Source: Chloroflexota bacterium (GTDB lineage: Bacteria; Chloroflexota; Anaerolineae; Anaerolineales; Villigracilaceae). From it: DNA of 64,000 bases. Numbering within the stretch: position 1 is the stretch's first letter; each line of letters starts with the position of its first letter. The stretch lies in contig VGNE01000001.1 of assembly GCA_016866215.1 (NCBI GenBank), forward strand, positions 1-64,000, in the 5' to 3' direction. Of this stretch, positions 20,590-29,805 are shown in pieces. Both the position numbers and the translations under genes were made by a program. Under the pieces are notes generated by a model, which was given only the letters and a program-made list of their open reading frames with translations, was not told the origin of the DNA and did no database searches.

Positions 20590-20979
20590 TTATCCTTCGC
20601 CCATTACATGTTGACGAATCGTTTCAATAACTTCGTGAATTTCCTTTTCGACATCCCCACGAAAAGTTGATTCAGAGAATAGCCATTCCCCACTGGGAAG
20701 ACGATCTTGAAAATGGTGGGGATAACTTGCCAAACTTGTCAAAGCAATATAATTTGGGTGAGGAAAGTCATCCCAGCCGAATAATCTTTTATCGCCAGGG
20801 TAGGGAAGGGTCAGATCAATCAGGGCGTAGGAGTAACTGCTGGTAGTTGGGTCGAAGTGAATATCAAGAAACCGTGTCTGGCTGAGAAAGGCGCGGACTT
20901 TGCCCCCCGCGAGTTGAACATCAGAAAATAGTCCGCTTTCCCGCAAAGTTCGGACGATAGACGCGTGCCAGATGCTCAC
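20590..20979 (-). CDS. TumE/DUF6516-like small protein (possible toxin)
   Basis: RFLDIHFDPTTSSYSYALID...GWDDFPHPNYIALTSLASYPHHF; overlaps small upstream partner. Confidence 0.5.
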   Translation of the reverse strand: MSIWHASIVRTLRESGLFSDVQLAGGKVRAFLSQTRFLDIHFDPTTSSYSYALIDLTLPYPGDKRLFGWDDFPHPNYIALTSLASYPHHFQDRLPSGEWLFSESTFRGDVEKEIHEVIETIRQHVMGEG

Positions 20980-21266
20980 ACGGTCTCCAGAAAGCGAGTC
21001 AACTGTTCCAATTCATACCGCACTGACCGCCATTCAAGCAGGTCAGTGTAAAGCGTGTGGTCATCGGCAGAAACATTTTTGCCTTGCGATTCAAGTTTCT
21101 CAATGCTTCCATAATTTTCCGTCAATTGTCCTGCGCGCTGGCGCAATTCAATAATGCGATCTGTTGTCGCCTGTGCAATGCCGCGCTGAACGATTTCATC
21201 TTCATTAAGCGACAGGATTTTTTGTAAATCAGCCAGTAAGTTTTGAGTATGAGAGGTGAGTACCAT
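20976..21266 (-). CDS. Small partner protein (possible antitoxin); start at MVLTSHTQN after aaggagataaa
   Basis: 4-nt overlap with 20590-20979; RBS before the internal Met. Confidence 0.5.
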   Translation of the reverse strand: MVLTSHTQNLLADLQKILSLNEDEIVQRGIAQATTDRIIELRQRAGQLTENYGSIEKLESQGKNVSADDHTLYTDLLEWRSVRYELEQLTRFLETV

Positions 21267-21285
21267 TTTATCTCCTTGCTTTTTA

Positions 21286-21483
21286 TCAATTACTTTTTGC
21301 ATATTTCAGGCAGGCTGTAACATCATCGTGAGTGATGCCAGGATAATTTCGTAGAATTTCGCTTTCAGCCCAGCCTTGCGCCAGCAAGTCAACGATAAAT
21401 TCAACAGCGAGCCGTGTCCCTTTGATAACGGGTTTGCCGACGAGAATCTTGGGGTCAACGATAATGTGATTTTGCCAGTCCAT
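21286..21483 (-). CDS. DUF433 domain protein (antitoxin-like)
   Basis: HIIVDPKILVGKPVIKGTRLAVEFIVDLLAQGWAESEILRNYPGITHDDV; RBS aaaggag upstream of the internal ATG. Confidence 0.88.
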   Translation of the reverse strand: MDWQNHIIVDPKILVGKPVIKGTRLAVEFIVDLLAQGWAESEILRNYPGITHDDVTACLKYAKSN

Positions 21484-21727
21484 TTTGAACTCCTTTGACA
21501 TACCAATTATAACCACTTCGGTGGCTGCTAAAGGATCATCGTCATCTCTGTCAGGCTCGCGGGTCAGGTCAAGGAAACCTAAGCCCCCATAACCAAATTC
21601 TACGCCAACCAGATCAGCGTGGATGGATTCTCCTCCGACTTGGTCTTTTATGTGTTGACCATCGAAAGACATCTTTGAAACTCCGGTCAACATACTCGTT
21701 CCTGACAGGCGGATAAGAATCCGAAAT

Positions 21728-21760
21728 ACAAAAAACCGACTTTCGAAAGTCGGTTTTTTG
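21728..21760. terminator. Perfect bidirectional hairpin terminator
   Basis: aaaaaaccgactttcgaaagtcggtttttt. Confidence 0.85.
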
Positions 21761-21786
21761 CCAAAGGGTTTAATTGTTACGCTCTG

Positions 21787-21860
21787 CGGTCCCGACGGGA
21801 TTCGAACCCGCGATCTCGGCCTTGACAGGGCCGCATGTTAGGCCGCTACACCACGGGACC
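21787..21860 (-). tRNA. tRNA-Asp (anticodon GTC)
   Basis: ggtcccgtggtgtagcggcctaacatgcggccctgtcaaggccgagatcgcgggttcgaatcccgtcgggaccg; cloverleaf with loop ctGTCaa. Confidence 0.95.
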
Positions 21861-22168
21861 AATTCGTTAAGCGGGCGAGAGTTTACCATGACGGCAAGGC
21901 GATGTCAATATGAGTTATAAAAAATAAGATAACCCCTTTTTTTTCGATTGAAGAGATAAAATGCCCAGGCAACGATTAGATCTGAATAATTTCATGCAGG
22001 AGAGGAATGAATTGTATGTATCTCAATTGGTTGAGAGACTGCTTATATACTAACATACAAACCGTTGAACTTGACACAATGAATGCCATGTTCTAAAATA
22101 GTTACACGATATAAAAATTCGCACGCCCTGGGTTATTGGGGCGTTTATTTTCTCCCAGGAGGGCTGAT

Positions 22169-22540
22169 TTGTCTAAAAGCCGTACGCAACAAATGGTTGA
22201 TCGTCTGCGTGAACTACAGGCATCGTCACCAGATATTGAAGCATCAGCGGTAGTTAGCGTTGATGGTCTTAGCATCGCATCTGCACTTCCTCAAGGTGTG
22301 GAAGAAGACCGCGTTTCGGCCATGTCTGCAGTTATGCTTTCATTGGGTGAACGCATCGCAATCGAATTGGGGCGCGGTTCTCTTGAACAAGTTTACATCA
22401 AGGGCTTGAAAGGGTACGTTGTTTTGATGTCAGTCGGCGAAGAAGCCGTCCTTACCGCGCTGGCACGCGAACAGGCCAAACTTGGATTGATCTTCCTTGA
22501 TATGCGCCGCGCCGCCGAAGATCTGGTGAAGTTGATCTAG
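22169..22540 (+). CDS. Roadblock/LC7 domain protein (TTG start)
   Basis: DIEASAVVSVDGLSIASALPQ...SLGERIAIELGRGSLEQVYIKG; RBS aggaggg before TTG. Confidence 0.82.
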   Translation: MSKSRTQQMVDRLRELQASSPDIEASAVVSVDGLSIASALPQGVEEDRVSAMSAVMLSLGERIAIELGRGSLEQVYIKGLKGYVVLMSVGEEAVLTALAREQAKLGLIFLDMRRAAEDLVKLI

Positions 22541-22550
22541 TTGAGTTGTC

Positions 22551-23186
22551 ATGAGCCCCTTCCAAAAAGCTGGCCTGTACTACCCGAATAAATTTGGCTT
22601 GATTACCATCAAATCCCTTGAAGAAGTCATGGGCAAGAACGGATTGAATGCCATTCTAAATCTTGCTGGTTTAAATCATTATATAGAAACTTTACCTCCC
22701 GATAACCTCGATAAAGATTTTGATTTTGCGGATCTTTCATCAATCGGTCTTGCATTGGAAGAAATGTACGGACCTCGGGGAGGGCGAGGACTTGCCCTCC
22801 GTACGGGTCGCTCAACTTTCTCAGATGCCTTAAGGAATTTTGGAGCGCTGGCAGGCGCGGCGGATTTGGCTTTTGTGGTGCTCCCGCTTCAAACCAAACT
22901 GAGAACTGGTCTGCCGGCATTTGCAAAGATATTCTCCCAATTAAGTGACCAGTACACAACTGTGGTGGAAAAAGATAAAGAATGGATATGGTCGATCCAT
23001 AAATGCCCGTGTTGCTGGGCACGCACAGCCGCAGATAAACCGGTCTGCTTTATTGCTACAGGTTTACTACAGGAAAGCTTAAAATGGGTTTCAGGTGGCA
23101 ATGAATTCCGCGTAAACGAATCAAAATGCTTTGCAATCGGAGATGATGTTTGCGAATTTATCTTGCAAAAAGAACCTATTTCCTAA
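22551..23186 (+). CDS. V4R (4-vinyl reductase) domain protein
   Basis: LEEMYGPRGGRGLALRTGR; C-terminal V4R Cys pattern CPCCWAR... Confidence 0.8.
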   Translation: MSPFQKAGLYYPNKFGLITIKSLEEVMGKNGLNAILNLAGLNHYIETLPPDNLDKDFDFADLSSIGLALEEMYGPRGGRGLALRTGRSTFSDALRNFGALAGAADLAFVVLPLQTKLRTGLPAFAKIFSQLSDQYTTVVEKDKEWIWSIHKCPCCWARTAADKPVCFIATGLLQESLKWVSGGNEFRVNESKCFAIGDDVCEFILQKEPIS

Positions 23187-23389
23187 TTAACAAGGTCTGG
23201 CATCACGGACGCCGAGTCTAGAATACTTGTCGCGGAGAAACAACCCAAACTGGTCTCCGCTATATTTTTGCCTCCATTGGAATTGCCCCCGGTCGTGCAC
23301 GACGACAGCCCCGGTGGTCTTGCTGGCAACGCCGGAGCGCTTGTATTTGCAGTTATAATAGCGCAGATTGGTAAAGGAGAAATGATTAT

Positions 23390-23854
23390 ATGCCCATACC
23401 TGCGGGAATCCCTGCGCCCGATTTTGAATTGTTGGATGACACAAATTCACTGCGTAAACTTTCTGATTATCGCGGAAGGAACATTGTGCTTTATTTTTAT
23501 CCAAAAGATGATACACCCGGTTGTACAAGGGAGGCCTGTAATTTTCGAGATGATTATTCTGCCTATGAAAAGGCTGGGGTGGTGATCCTGGGAGTTAGTC
23601 CCGATTCGGTTGAGTCGCATGTGAAATTTAAGAAGAAATTTCAACTTCAATTCCCACTGCTTGCAGATGACGGACATACAGTTTGTGACCTTTATGGAGT
23701 CTGGGGACCTAAGAAATTTATGGGCAAAGAATATGAAGGTGTGCTTCGCACTACATTCCTGATCGACGTAGACGGGAATATTAAACGTGTGTATGAGAAA
23801 GTTCGCCCTGCTGAGCATAGTATAGAGTTATTGGCGGAGCTAGGTTTGGCATAA
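23390..23854 (+). CDS. bcp: Thioredoxin-dependent peroxiredoxin (Bcp-type)
   Basis: YPKDDTPGCTREACNFRDDY, GVSPDSVESHVKFKKKFQL. Confidence 0.95.
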   Translation: MPIPAGIPAPDFELLDDTNSLRKLSDYRGRNIVLYFYPKDDTPGCTREACNFRDDYSAYEKAGVVILGVSPDSVESHVKFKKKFQLQFPLLADDGHTVCDLYGVWGPKKFMGKEYEGVLRTTFLIDVDGNIKRVYEKVRPAEHSIELLAELGLA

Positions 23855-23902
23855 CGATTATCGTATCGTCATAATAAAAGCAGGGTTATTATCAAACAAT
23901 AT

Positions 23903-23949
23903 GCCGACGGTGGCGTAAAAAATACCGTCGGCACGATTTTGTCAATTGA
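23903..23949 (+). terminator. Hairpin terminator downstream of the peroxiredoxin gene
   Basis: gccgacggt...accgtcggc acgatttt. Confidence 0.65.
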
Positions 23950-24128
23950 CCGGTAGCAGGCTTCGGTTAAGGAAGATGCGTACAATGTCCACAAAAAATA
24001 GTGACAAGTAGAAAAGAATTTGGTATAGTAGTCGGGTTGTGAAAATAGTGACAATTCGTACAAAATTAGTCTAATTTTGAAGCATGGGGTTGTTACCCTG
24101 TTTGAAATATTATTAGGAGAGAGAGCGT

Positions 24129-25142
24129 ATGGGACACTTTATAATCGTGGGAATTTTGGTTGTTGTGATGGCCATTCTCACTTATGTCGGATTGGATGCT
24201 GCCGGGGTAGCAACTCAAATGCATCCTATTGAGGCTAGCTTGCAGTCAGTGTCTATTGACTGGCTATGGAACTGGGAGATTATGGCGATATCCTTCTTGT
24301 TCGCGCTTATTGTTGTACCGATGGCTTACAGCATGATTGTGTTTCGGCGCAAGAAAGGCGATCCCAGCGAGGGCGAACATTTTGAAGGCAACACTACATT
24401 AGAGATCGTGTGGACGGTGATACCTCTCTTTGCAGTGTTGGCTCTTGCATATATGGGTTCCTACTCGCTCGGCGAGACGCGCCGTGTGGATCCCAATGCA
24501 ATCGTAATTAAAGTTAAAGCCCAGCAGTTTGCATGGACGTTCGAATATCCCGAATATGGCATTGTCAGCAATGAGTTGCATTTGCCTGTGGATCAACAAG
24601 TGGTTCTGAAGATGGAATCCGCCGATGTGATCCATTCATTTTGGGTACCTGAGTTCCGCGTCAAACAAGACATTGTGCCTGGGCCCCTGACCGATTACAG
24701 AATCACCCCGATTCTCGTTGGCGATTACAAAGTTCGATGCGCAGAGTTATGCGGCGCATCCCATGCATATATGGAAAACAACGTTATCGTTGATACAAAG
24801 GCGGATTACGATGCATGGATTGCTGAGCAACGGGCAATTGCTCTTGCCAACCAAACTCCTGAAGGACAGGGTAAGTTACTTACCGTGAAGAATGGCTGTA
24901 TTGGCTGTCATTCCGTTGATGGCGCAAAGATGACTGGTCCCACATGGCTTGGTCTATTTGGTTCAAATGCTGAATTGGCAGACGGTACTACGGTTGTTTC
25001 CGATGAAGCCTATATCACTGAATCCATTCTCGACCCAAAGGCAAAGGAAGTGGCTGGTTTTTCTCCAACCACCATGCCTCCTTACACCTTATCTGAAGTA
25101 GAAATCGCGAATATCATCGCGTATCTTAAGACGCTGAAATAA
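24129..25142 (+). CDS. coxB: Cytochrome c oxidase subunit II with C-terminal cytochrome c domain
   Basis: CuA-site CAELCGASHAYM; heme c motif GCIGCH. Confidence 0.95.
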   Translation: MGHFIIVGILVVVMAILTYVGLDAAGVATQMHPIEASLQSVSIDWLWNWEIMAISFLFALIVVPMAYSMIVFRRKKGDPSEGEHFEGNTTLEIVWTVIPLFAVLALAYMGSYSLGETRRVDPNAIVIKVKAQQFAWTFEYPEYGIVSNELHLPVDQQVVLKMESADVIHSFWVPEFRVKQDIVPGPLTDYRITPILVGDYKVRCAELCGASHAYMENNVIVDTKADYDAWIAEQRAIALANQTPEGQGKLLTVKNGCIGCHSVDGAKMTGPTWLGLFGSNAELADGTTVVSDEAYITESILDPKAKEVAGFSPTTMPPYTLSEVEIANIIAYLKTLK

Positions 25143-25159
25143 CTGGCGGAGGATAAATA

Positions 25160-27052
25160 ATGAAGAAATTCTTTTCCACAGCCCTGGCACGTGGATTGGT
25201 CTGGCAACTGATTGGCACCCTGGTGGGGGCGGGTCTGGTTACGGGCATTCGCGCAATGATGGGTTTAAGTATCACAGACACATTCTTTTTCACCGAGCCT
25301 GCCTGGGTCTTGGGCGCTTTTTTTGGAGTGCTTTTCTTCCTGGCTGGCAATGGTTCCGTGTCCGATTGGTTCAAGTGGTCGCGCGGGATTGATACGCCCG
25401 AACACCATGAAGACCATTACACTGGCTGGGAAAAATATCTAAATGTTTCCCTCGACCATAAAGTGATCGGCATTCAATACACCGTCACCGCATTGTTGCT
25501 CATCAGCATCGGCGGTCTGTTCGCGCTGATCTTCCGTACTGAACTCGCTCAATCCCAATTGCAATTTCTGACAGTTGACATGAAATTGTTTGGCCAGAAC
25601 GGCCCACAGCTATACAACACATTGATGTCTTTGCATGGCATGATCATGATCGTATCCATCCTTTTGGGTATTGCGGGCATCATCAACTATGTGGTTCCTT
25701 TGTTGCTTGGCGCGCAGGATATGGCCTTTCCCCGCTTGAACGCATTCTCTTTCTGGATTGCTGTTCCCGCCGCGGTGCTTCTGCTGATGAGCCTGGTTCT
25801 CGGCGGATTTGACACCGGCTGGACGGGTTATCCGCCGCTTTCTGTGCGCGCTCCAGTTGGCGTACAGATGTTCTTCCTGGGTGTGGCCGCGGCCGGCTGG
25901 TCATCCATTCTTGGCGCGTTGAATGTGATCGCAACCATTATCCGCATGCGCTCCAAAGGCATGACCGCCATGCGTATGCCGATCTTTGTCTGGGCGGCTG
26001 TTGCAACCTCCATCATCGCGCTGACGGCCACACAGTTGATCGGTCTCTCCTTCCAGTTGGTCATGTTCCAGCGTCTCTTCGGAATGGGCTTCTTTGATCC
26101 TGCCAAAGGAGGTAATCCCGTTCTCTTCCAGCATTTATTCTGGTTCTATTCGCACCCTGCCGTGTACGTATTCGTTTTGCCCGGTCTCGGTGTGATTTCA
26201 GAACTGTTGCCTGTCTTCGCGCGCAAGCCATTGTTTGGCTATCGTTGGATCGCCATGTCTTCGATGGGCATCGCGCTGGTGGGTTTTCTCGTTTGGGCGC
26301 ATCACATGTTCACCTCGGGCATGAACGAATATTTGCGTGTGCCATTCATGTATAGCACGCTGTTGGTAGCCATCCCGACGGGCGTTAAATTCTTCTCGTG
26401 GGTTGCCACGATTTGGAAGGGCAAGTTGACTTATCCCACCCCGATGCTTTTTGTGTTGGGCGCTATTGTTGTGTTCCTGTTGGGCGGTCTGACTGGCCCC
26501 CCCAATGCAACCGTTTCAGTTGACCTTCATCTGCATGATACATATTTCATCGTCGGTCACTTCCACGATACGATCTTTGGCGGATTTGTCTTCCCTTTCT
26601 TTGCTGCTCTATACTACTGGTTCCCCAAGGCAACCGGCCGCCGCATGAATGAGACGCTCGGCAAGATCCACTTCTGGTTGATGACGCCCTCGTTCTTTGT
26701 CTTGACCTTCGGCATGATGCAAATCGGTCTGCTGGGTATGCGCCGACGCATTGTGGACTATGATCCCGCGCTTGGTTTTGACTCAACCCACCTCGTTTTG
26801 ACGATTGCCGGCTATCTCATTGGCCTCTCGGTGTTGATCTTCATCTACAATTTCTTCAACAGCATCAAGAATGGTGAAAAGGCAGAGGGCAATGTATGGA
26901 ACTCACGCTCACCGGAATGGCAGGTTCCTTCGCCTATGCCCGTGCACAACTATGATCAACCCTTTGAGGTTGTTGGCGAGCCGTATGACTACGGTTTGCC
27001 CGGCTCGAAATATGTTGAATTTTCTTCGCCTGCCAAAAGCAAGCATAAATAA
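25160..27052 (+). CDS. coxA: Cytochrome c oxidase subunit I
   Basis: HLFWFYSHPAVYVFVLPG, WAHHMFTSGM, HLHDTYFIVGHFHDTIFGG. Confidence 0.97.
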   Translation: MKKFFSTALARGLVWQLIGTLVGAGLVTGIRAMMGLSITDTFFFTEPAWVLGAFFGVLFFLAGNGSVSDWFKWSRGIDTPEHHEDHYTGWEKYLNVSLDHKVIGIQYTVTALLLISIGGLFALIFRTELAQSQLQFLTVDMKLFGQNGPQLYNTLMSLHGMIMIVSILLGIAGIINYVVPLLLGAQDMAFPRLNAFSFWIAVPAAVLLLMSLVLGGFDTGWTGYPPLSVRAPVGVQMFFLGVAAAGWSSILGALNVIATIIRMRSKGMTAMRMPIFVWAAVATSIIALTATQLIGLSFQLVMFQRLFGMGFFDPAKGGNPVLFQHLFWFYSHPAVYVFVLPGLGVISELLPVFARKPLFGYRWIAMSSMGIALVGFLVWAHHMFTSGMNEYLRVPFMYSTLLVAIPTGVKFFSWVATIWKGKLTYPTPMLFVLGAIVVFLLGGLTGPPNATVSVDLHLHDTYFIVGHFHDTIFGGFVFPFFAALYYWFPKATGRRMNETLGKIHFWLMTPSFFVLTFGMMQIGLLGMRRRIVDYDPALGFDSTHLVLTIAGYLIGLSVLIFIYNFFNSIKNGEKAEGNVWNSRSPEWQVPSPMPVHNYDQPFEVVGEPYDYGLPGSKYVEFSSPAKSKHK

Positions 27053-27066
27053 AGGGGAGGAGTCAA

Positions 27067-27849
27067 ATGTCTCACACACAAGATAAATCTGCTGCTCTCC
27101 GTCAGGGCGTTTTAATTTTTATTTACCTGGCGGCCCTCACCGCGCTGGAATATTTCATTGCGATCACGTTTAAAGCAGTTTCCATTTTGGTTATCGTAGC
27201 AATGATCAAAGCGGCATTGGTCATGTATTATTACATGCACATCTATAAGCTAAATGCTGAAAGCGAGGACGACGAACACTCTTACGAATACAAAACTGGC
27301 ACGAATCGACTCGGACTGTGGCTCTTCCTGCTGTCGGATTCGTTTGTTTTTGCTGGATTGATGACCACGCGCATCAATTTGCTCGGCCTCACGCGCCCGC
27401 ATTTGGATCAACTGCTTGGTCTGGTGGTGACTGCGATTCTATTGCTCTCCTCGTTCTTTATGAATCGCGGCGAAACTGCCATGTCTCATGGTGATAAGAA
27501 GTCCTTCATGAACAACACACTGGTCACCTTTGTACTTGGGCTTGGCTTTTTGCTCGGTGTGGTATTGGTTGAGTGGCGCCTCGCCGCTGAAGGAGGACTT
27601 GTAGCCAGTTTTGGCAACCCTGCTGCAGGCCCTATGGGTGCGGTCTTTTATATTATGACAGGTATGCATGCCTTTCACGTTCTAACAGGCTTAATTTTCC
27701 TGGGTGTGGTATGGAACAACGCACGCAAGAATCTGTATTCTGCCAGGCAGCACTGGGGTGTGGAAGCCGCCGCAGTCTACTGGCACTTCGTAGACCTGGT
27801 GTGGATTTTCTATTATCCCGCTTTGTACCTGATTGGCAGGGTAGTGTAA
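27067..27849 (+). CDS. Cytochrome c oxidase subunit IV-III fusion
   Basis: N-terminal ~80 aa CoxIV/prokaryotic subunit IV-like; remainder subunit III (LFLLSDSFVFAGLM, GMHAFHVLTGL, YWHFVDLVWIFYYPALYLIG). Confidence 0.85.
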   Translation: MSHTQDKSAALRQGVLIFIYLAALTALEYFIAITFKAVSILVIVAMIKAALVMYYYMHIYKLNAESEDDEHSYEYKTGTNRLGLWLFLLSDSFVFAGLMTTRINLLGLTRPHLDQLLGLVVTAILLLSSFFMNRGETAMSHGDKKSFMNNTLVTFVLGLGFLLGVVLVEWRLAAEGGLVASFGNPAAGPMGAVFYIMTGMHAFHVLTGLIFLGVVWNNARKNLYSARQHWGVEAAAVYWHFVDLVWIFYYPALYLIGRVV

Positions 27850-27892
27850 TTCAACGGCAATTTCTGGTATAAGTGAATAGCGAAGGAATGAT

Positions 27893-27921
27893 CGGGGCGG
27901 CCGCAGGGTCGCCCCGTTTTT
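27893..27921 (+). terminator. Hairpin terminator between coxC and the SCO gene
   Basis: cggggcg...cgccccgttttt. Confidence 0.6.
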
Positions 27922-27937
27922 GGAGTATTAAGCACAA

Positions 27938-28540
27938 ATGGATAAAAAAATTCTCTGGATTGGTTTCTCATCTCTGGCGGTTGTCATCATCGCCATGGTA
28001 TTGACCTTGTTGTTAACCAAGCCCGCCAGTTTCCGCGGCGCAGCCTATGGCGAACCGTATCCAACCGCGCCGGATTTTGAATTACTGGATGCAAATGGAA
28101 AACCGTTCCGCTTGAGCGATCAGAGCGGTAAAATCGTCTTGCTTTTCTTTGGCTACACGGCCTGTCCTGATGTTTGTCCCACAACCCTGGCTGAATTGAA
28201 CATGGCTTTGAATGCCATCCCTGCAAAAGCAGAATCTGTTCAAGTGGTATTTGTCTCCGTGGACCCGGACCGCGATACTCCCCCAAAAGCGCAGGAGTAT
28301 GCCGGACGATTCAATTCATCCTTTATCGGGTTGAGCGGCTCACAGGAAGAACTTGAGAAGATATGGAATGACTACGGTGTTTTCCGCGAAATTGTCCAAA
28401 GCGAATCGTCCATGGGATACCTTGTGAGTCACACGGCGCGAGTCACATTGATAGATGCAGACGGAAATTTGCGCCTCTCGTATAGTTTCGACACACCCGT
28501 GAAAGATATCGTGAATGATCTTGAACTTTTGTTGAAATAG
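27938..28540 (+). CDS. SCO1/SenC family copper chaperone
   Basis: GYTACPDVCPTTLAEL, VSVDPDRDTP. Confidence 0.93.
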   Translation: MDKKILWIGFSSLAVVIIAMVLTLLLTKPASFRGAAYGEPYPTAPDFELLDANGKPFRLSDQSGKIVLLFFGYTACPDVCPTTLAELNMALNAIPAKAESVQVVFVSVDPDRDTPPKAQEYAGRFNSSFIGLSGSQEELEKIWNDYGVFREIVQSESSMGYLVSHTARVTLIDADGNLRLSYSFDTPVKDIVNDLELLLK

Positions 28541-28560
28541 GCCTGCCTGAAAGAAAACCC

Positions 28561-29064
28561 ATGCCTCCTGTTCGAATAATCATTAAAAGAATTTTGATTT
28601 CTCTATTGATCGGTCTCGCTATAGGAACCGCCATCAATGAGATCACGTTCATATTTTTACGTGAAACTGCGCGCGCGCCAAAGGTGATTGAACTCGTGAT
28701 TCCCGAAGGAACAGCAGAGCGTGTTGCTCGCGGCGAGACTCCGCCGACCATTCCTGATTCGATGACATTTGTTGTTGGTGATACCTTGTTGGTAAAGAAC
28801 GATGACTCGGCAGATCACGAACTGGGTCCGTTGTGGATTCCTGCCGGCTCTTCGGCAAGTCTGTCACTTGACGCGGTTCAATCCTACGCCTATGCCTGTT
28901 CATTCCAACCCGGCAAATATTTCGGCCTCGACGTGCATGAAGCGCTGACGCTTGGCACAAGGTTATACGGAATTTTATACTCAGGCATTCCGTTGGGCGG
29001 CTTGATCGCGTTATATGCACTCATCATGCCCGTAAAGAAAAATGATCCTGAAAAAAATGTTTAG
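28561..29064 (+). CDS. Membrane-anchored cupredoxin-like protein
   Basis: N-terminal TM, GDTLLVKNDDSADHELGPLWIPAGSSAS, ACSFQPG, C-terminal TM. Confidence 0.55.
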   Translation: MPPVRIIIKRILISLLIGLAIGTAINEITFIFLRETARAPKVIELVIPEGTAERVARGETPPTIPDSMTFVVGDTLLVKNDDSADHELGPLWIPAGSSASLSLDAVQSYAYACSFQPGKYFGLDVHEALTLGTRLYGILYSGIPLGGLIALYALIMPVKKNDPEKNV

Positions 29065-29800
29065 CCGTGGGTGGCTGTTCGCGACCCTGCTCGTTTTTGC
29101 CGGGACAGCTTTGTGCATTCGACTTGGCATCTGGCAGTTGGATCGCTTGGAACAACGCCGCGCATTTAATTCGCAAGTCGAATCCATGCGCGCGGCAGAG
29201 TTGTTGGATCTGAATCAAAATATACCGGCGGGTATTTTTGCGATGGAATGGCGCGCAGTGACTGTCACTGGCGAATATGACTTTGAAAATCAAGTGGTAT
29301 TACGGAATCAATATGTCGGCGATCAATATGGTTATCATCTCATCACACCGCTTCTCTTCGACCCTTCGACACGCTACGCGTCAGGGCAAGCTGCTGTTCT
29401 GGTGGACCGCGGCTGGATCCCCGCTAGCGGGAATACCGTCCCAAAAGATTGGCGTCAGTACGATGAAGCAGGTCAGGTAACTGTTACGGGGCAGATCAGG
29501 CTTGGGCAGGACAAACCAGCCATTGGCGGAGTCGCAGATGCGGAATTTAGTCCAGGGCAGGCACGGCTTGATGTGTGGAATAATCTAAATGTGGTGCGTA
29601 TCTCCGAGCAGAGTCCGTATCCGCTCTTACCTGTGTATGTTCAACCAAATCCAGATGAAAATAATTCTGAACCGCCGATCAAATATCAGCCCGTTGTAGA
29701 ATTGACCAAAGGCTCGCATTTCGGTTATGCTTTGCAATGGTTTGTGTTTGCGGCGATCTTGTTCGTTGGGTATCCATTTTATTTGCGAAAGCAGGAATAG
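29042..29800 (+). CDS. SURF1 family cytochrome oxidase assembly protein
   Basis: LGIWQLDRLEQRRAFN, VLVDRGWIP; two terminal TMs; in-frame repeat insertion. Confidence 0.92.
   Translation: MILKKMFSRGWLFATLLVFAGTALCIRLGIWQLDRLEQRRAFNSQVESMRAAELLDLNQNIPAGIFAMEWRAVTVTGEYDFENQVVLRNQYVGDQYGYHLITPLLFDPSTRYASGQAAVLVDRGWIPASGNTVPKDWRQYDEAGQVTVTGQIRLGQDKPAIGGVADAEFSPGQARLDVWNNLNVVRISEQSPYPLLPVYVQPNPDENNSEPPIKYQPVVELTKGSHFGYALQWFVFAAILFVGYPFYLRKQE
29360..29389. repeat. GACCCTTCGACACGCTACGCGTCAGGGCA element in frame in SURF1
   Basis: Encodes DPSTRYASGQA, similar to DPSTGSGQA in the helicase. Confidence 0.75.
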
Positions 29801-29805
29801 CGAAC

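Noticed and set aside
22781-22805. Palindrome gtacgg...ccgtac in the V4R gene
   Set aside because: Encodes EEMYGPRGGRGLALR, which looks like normal conserved V4R-family sequence, not an insertion.
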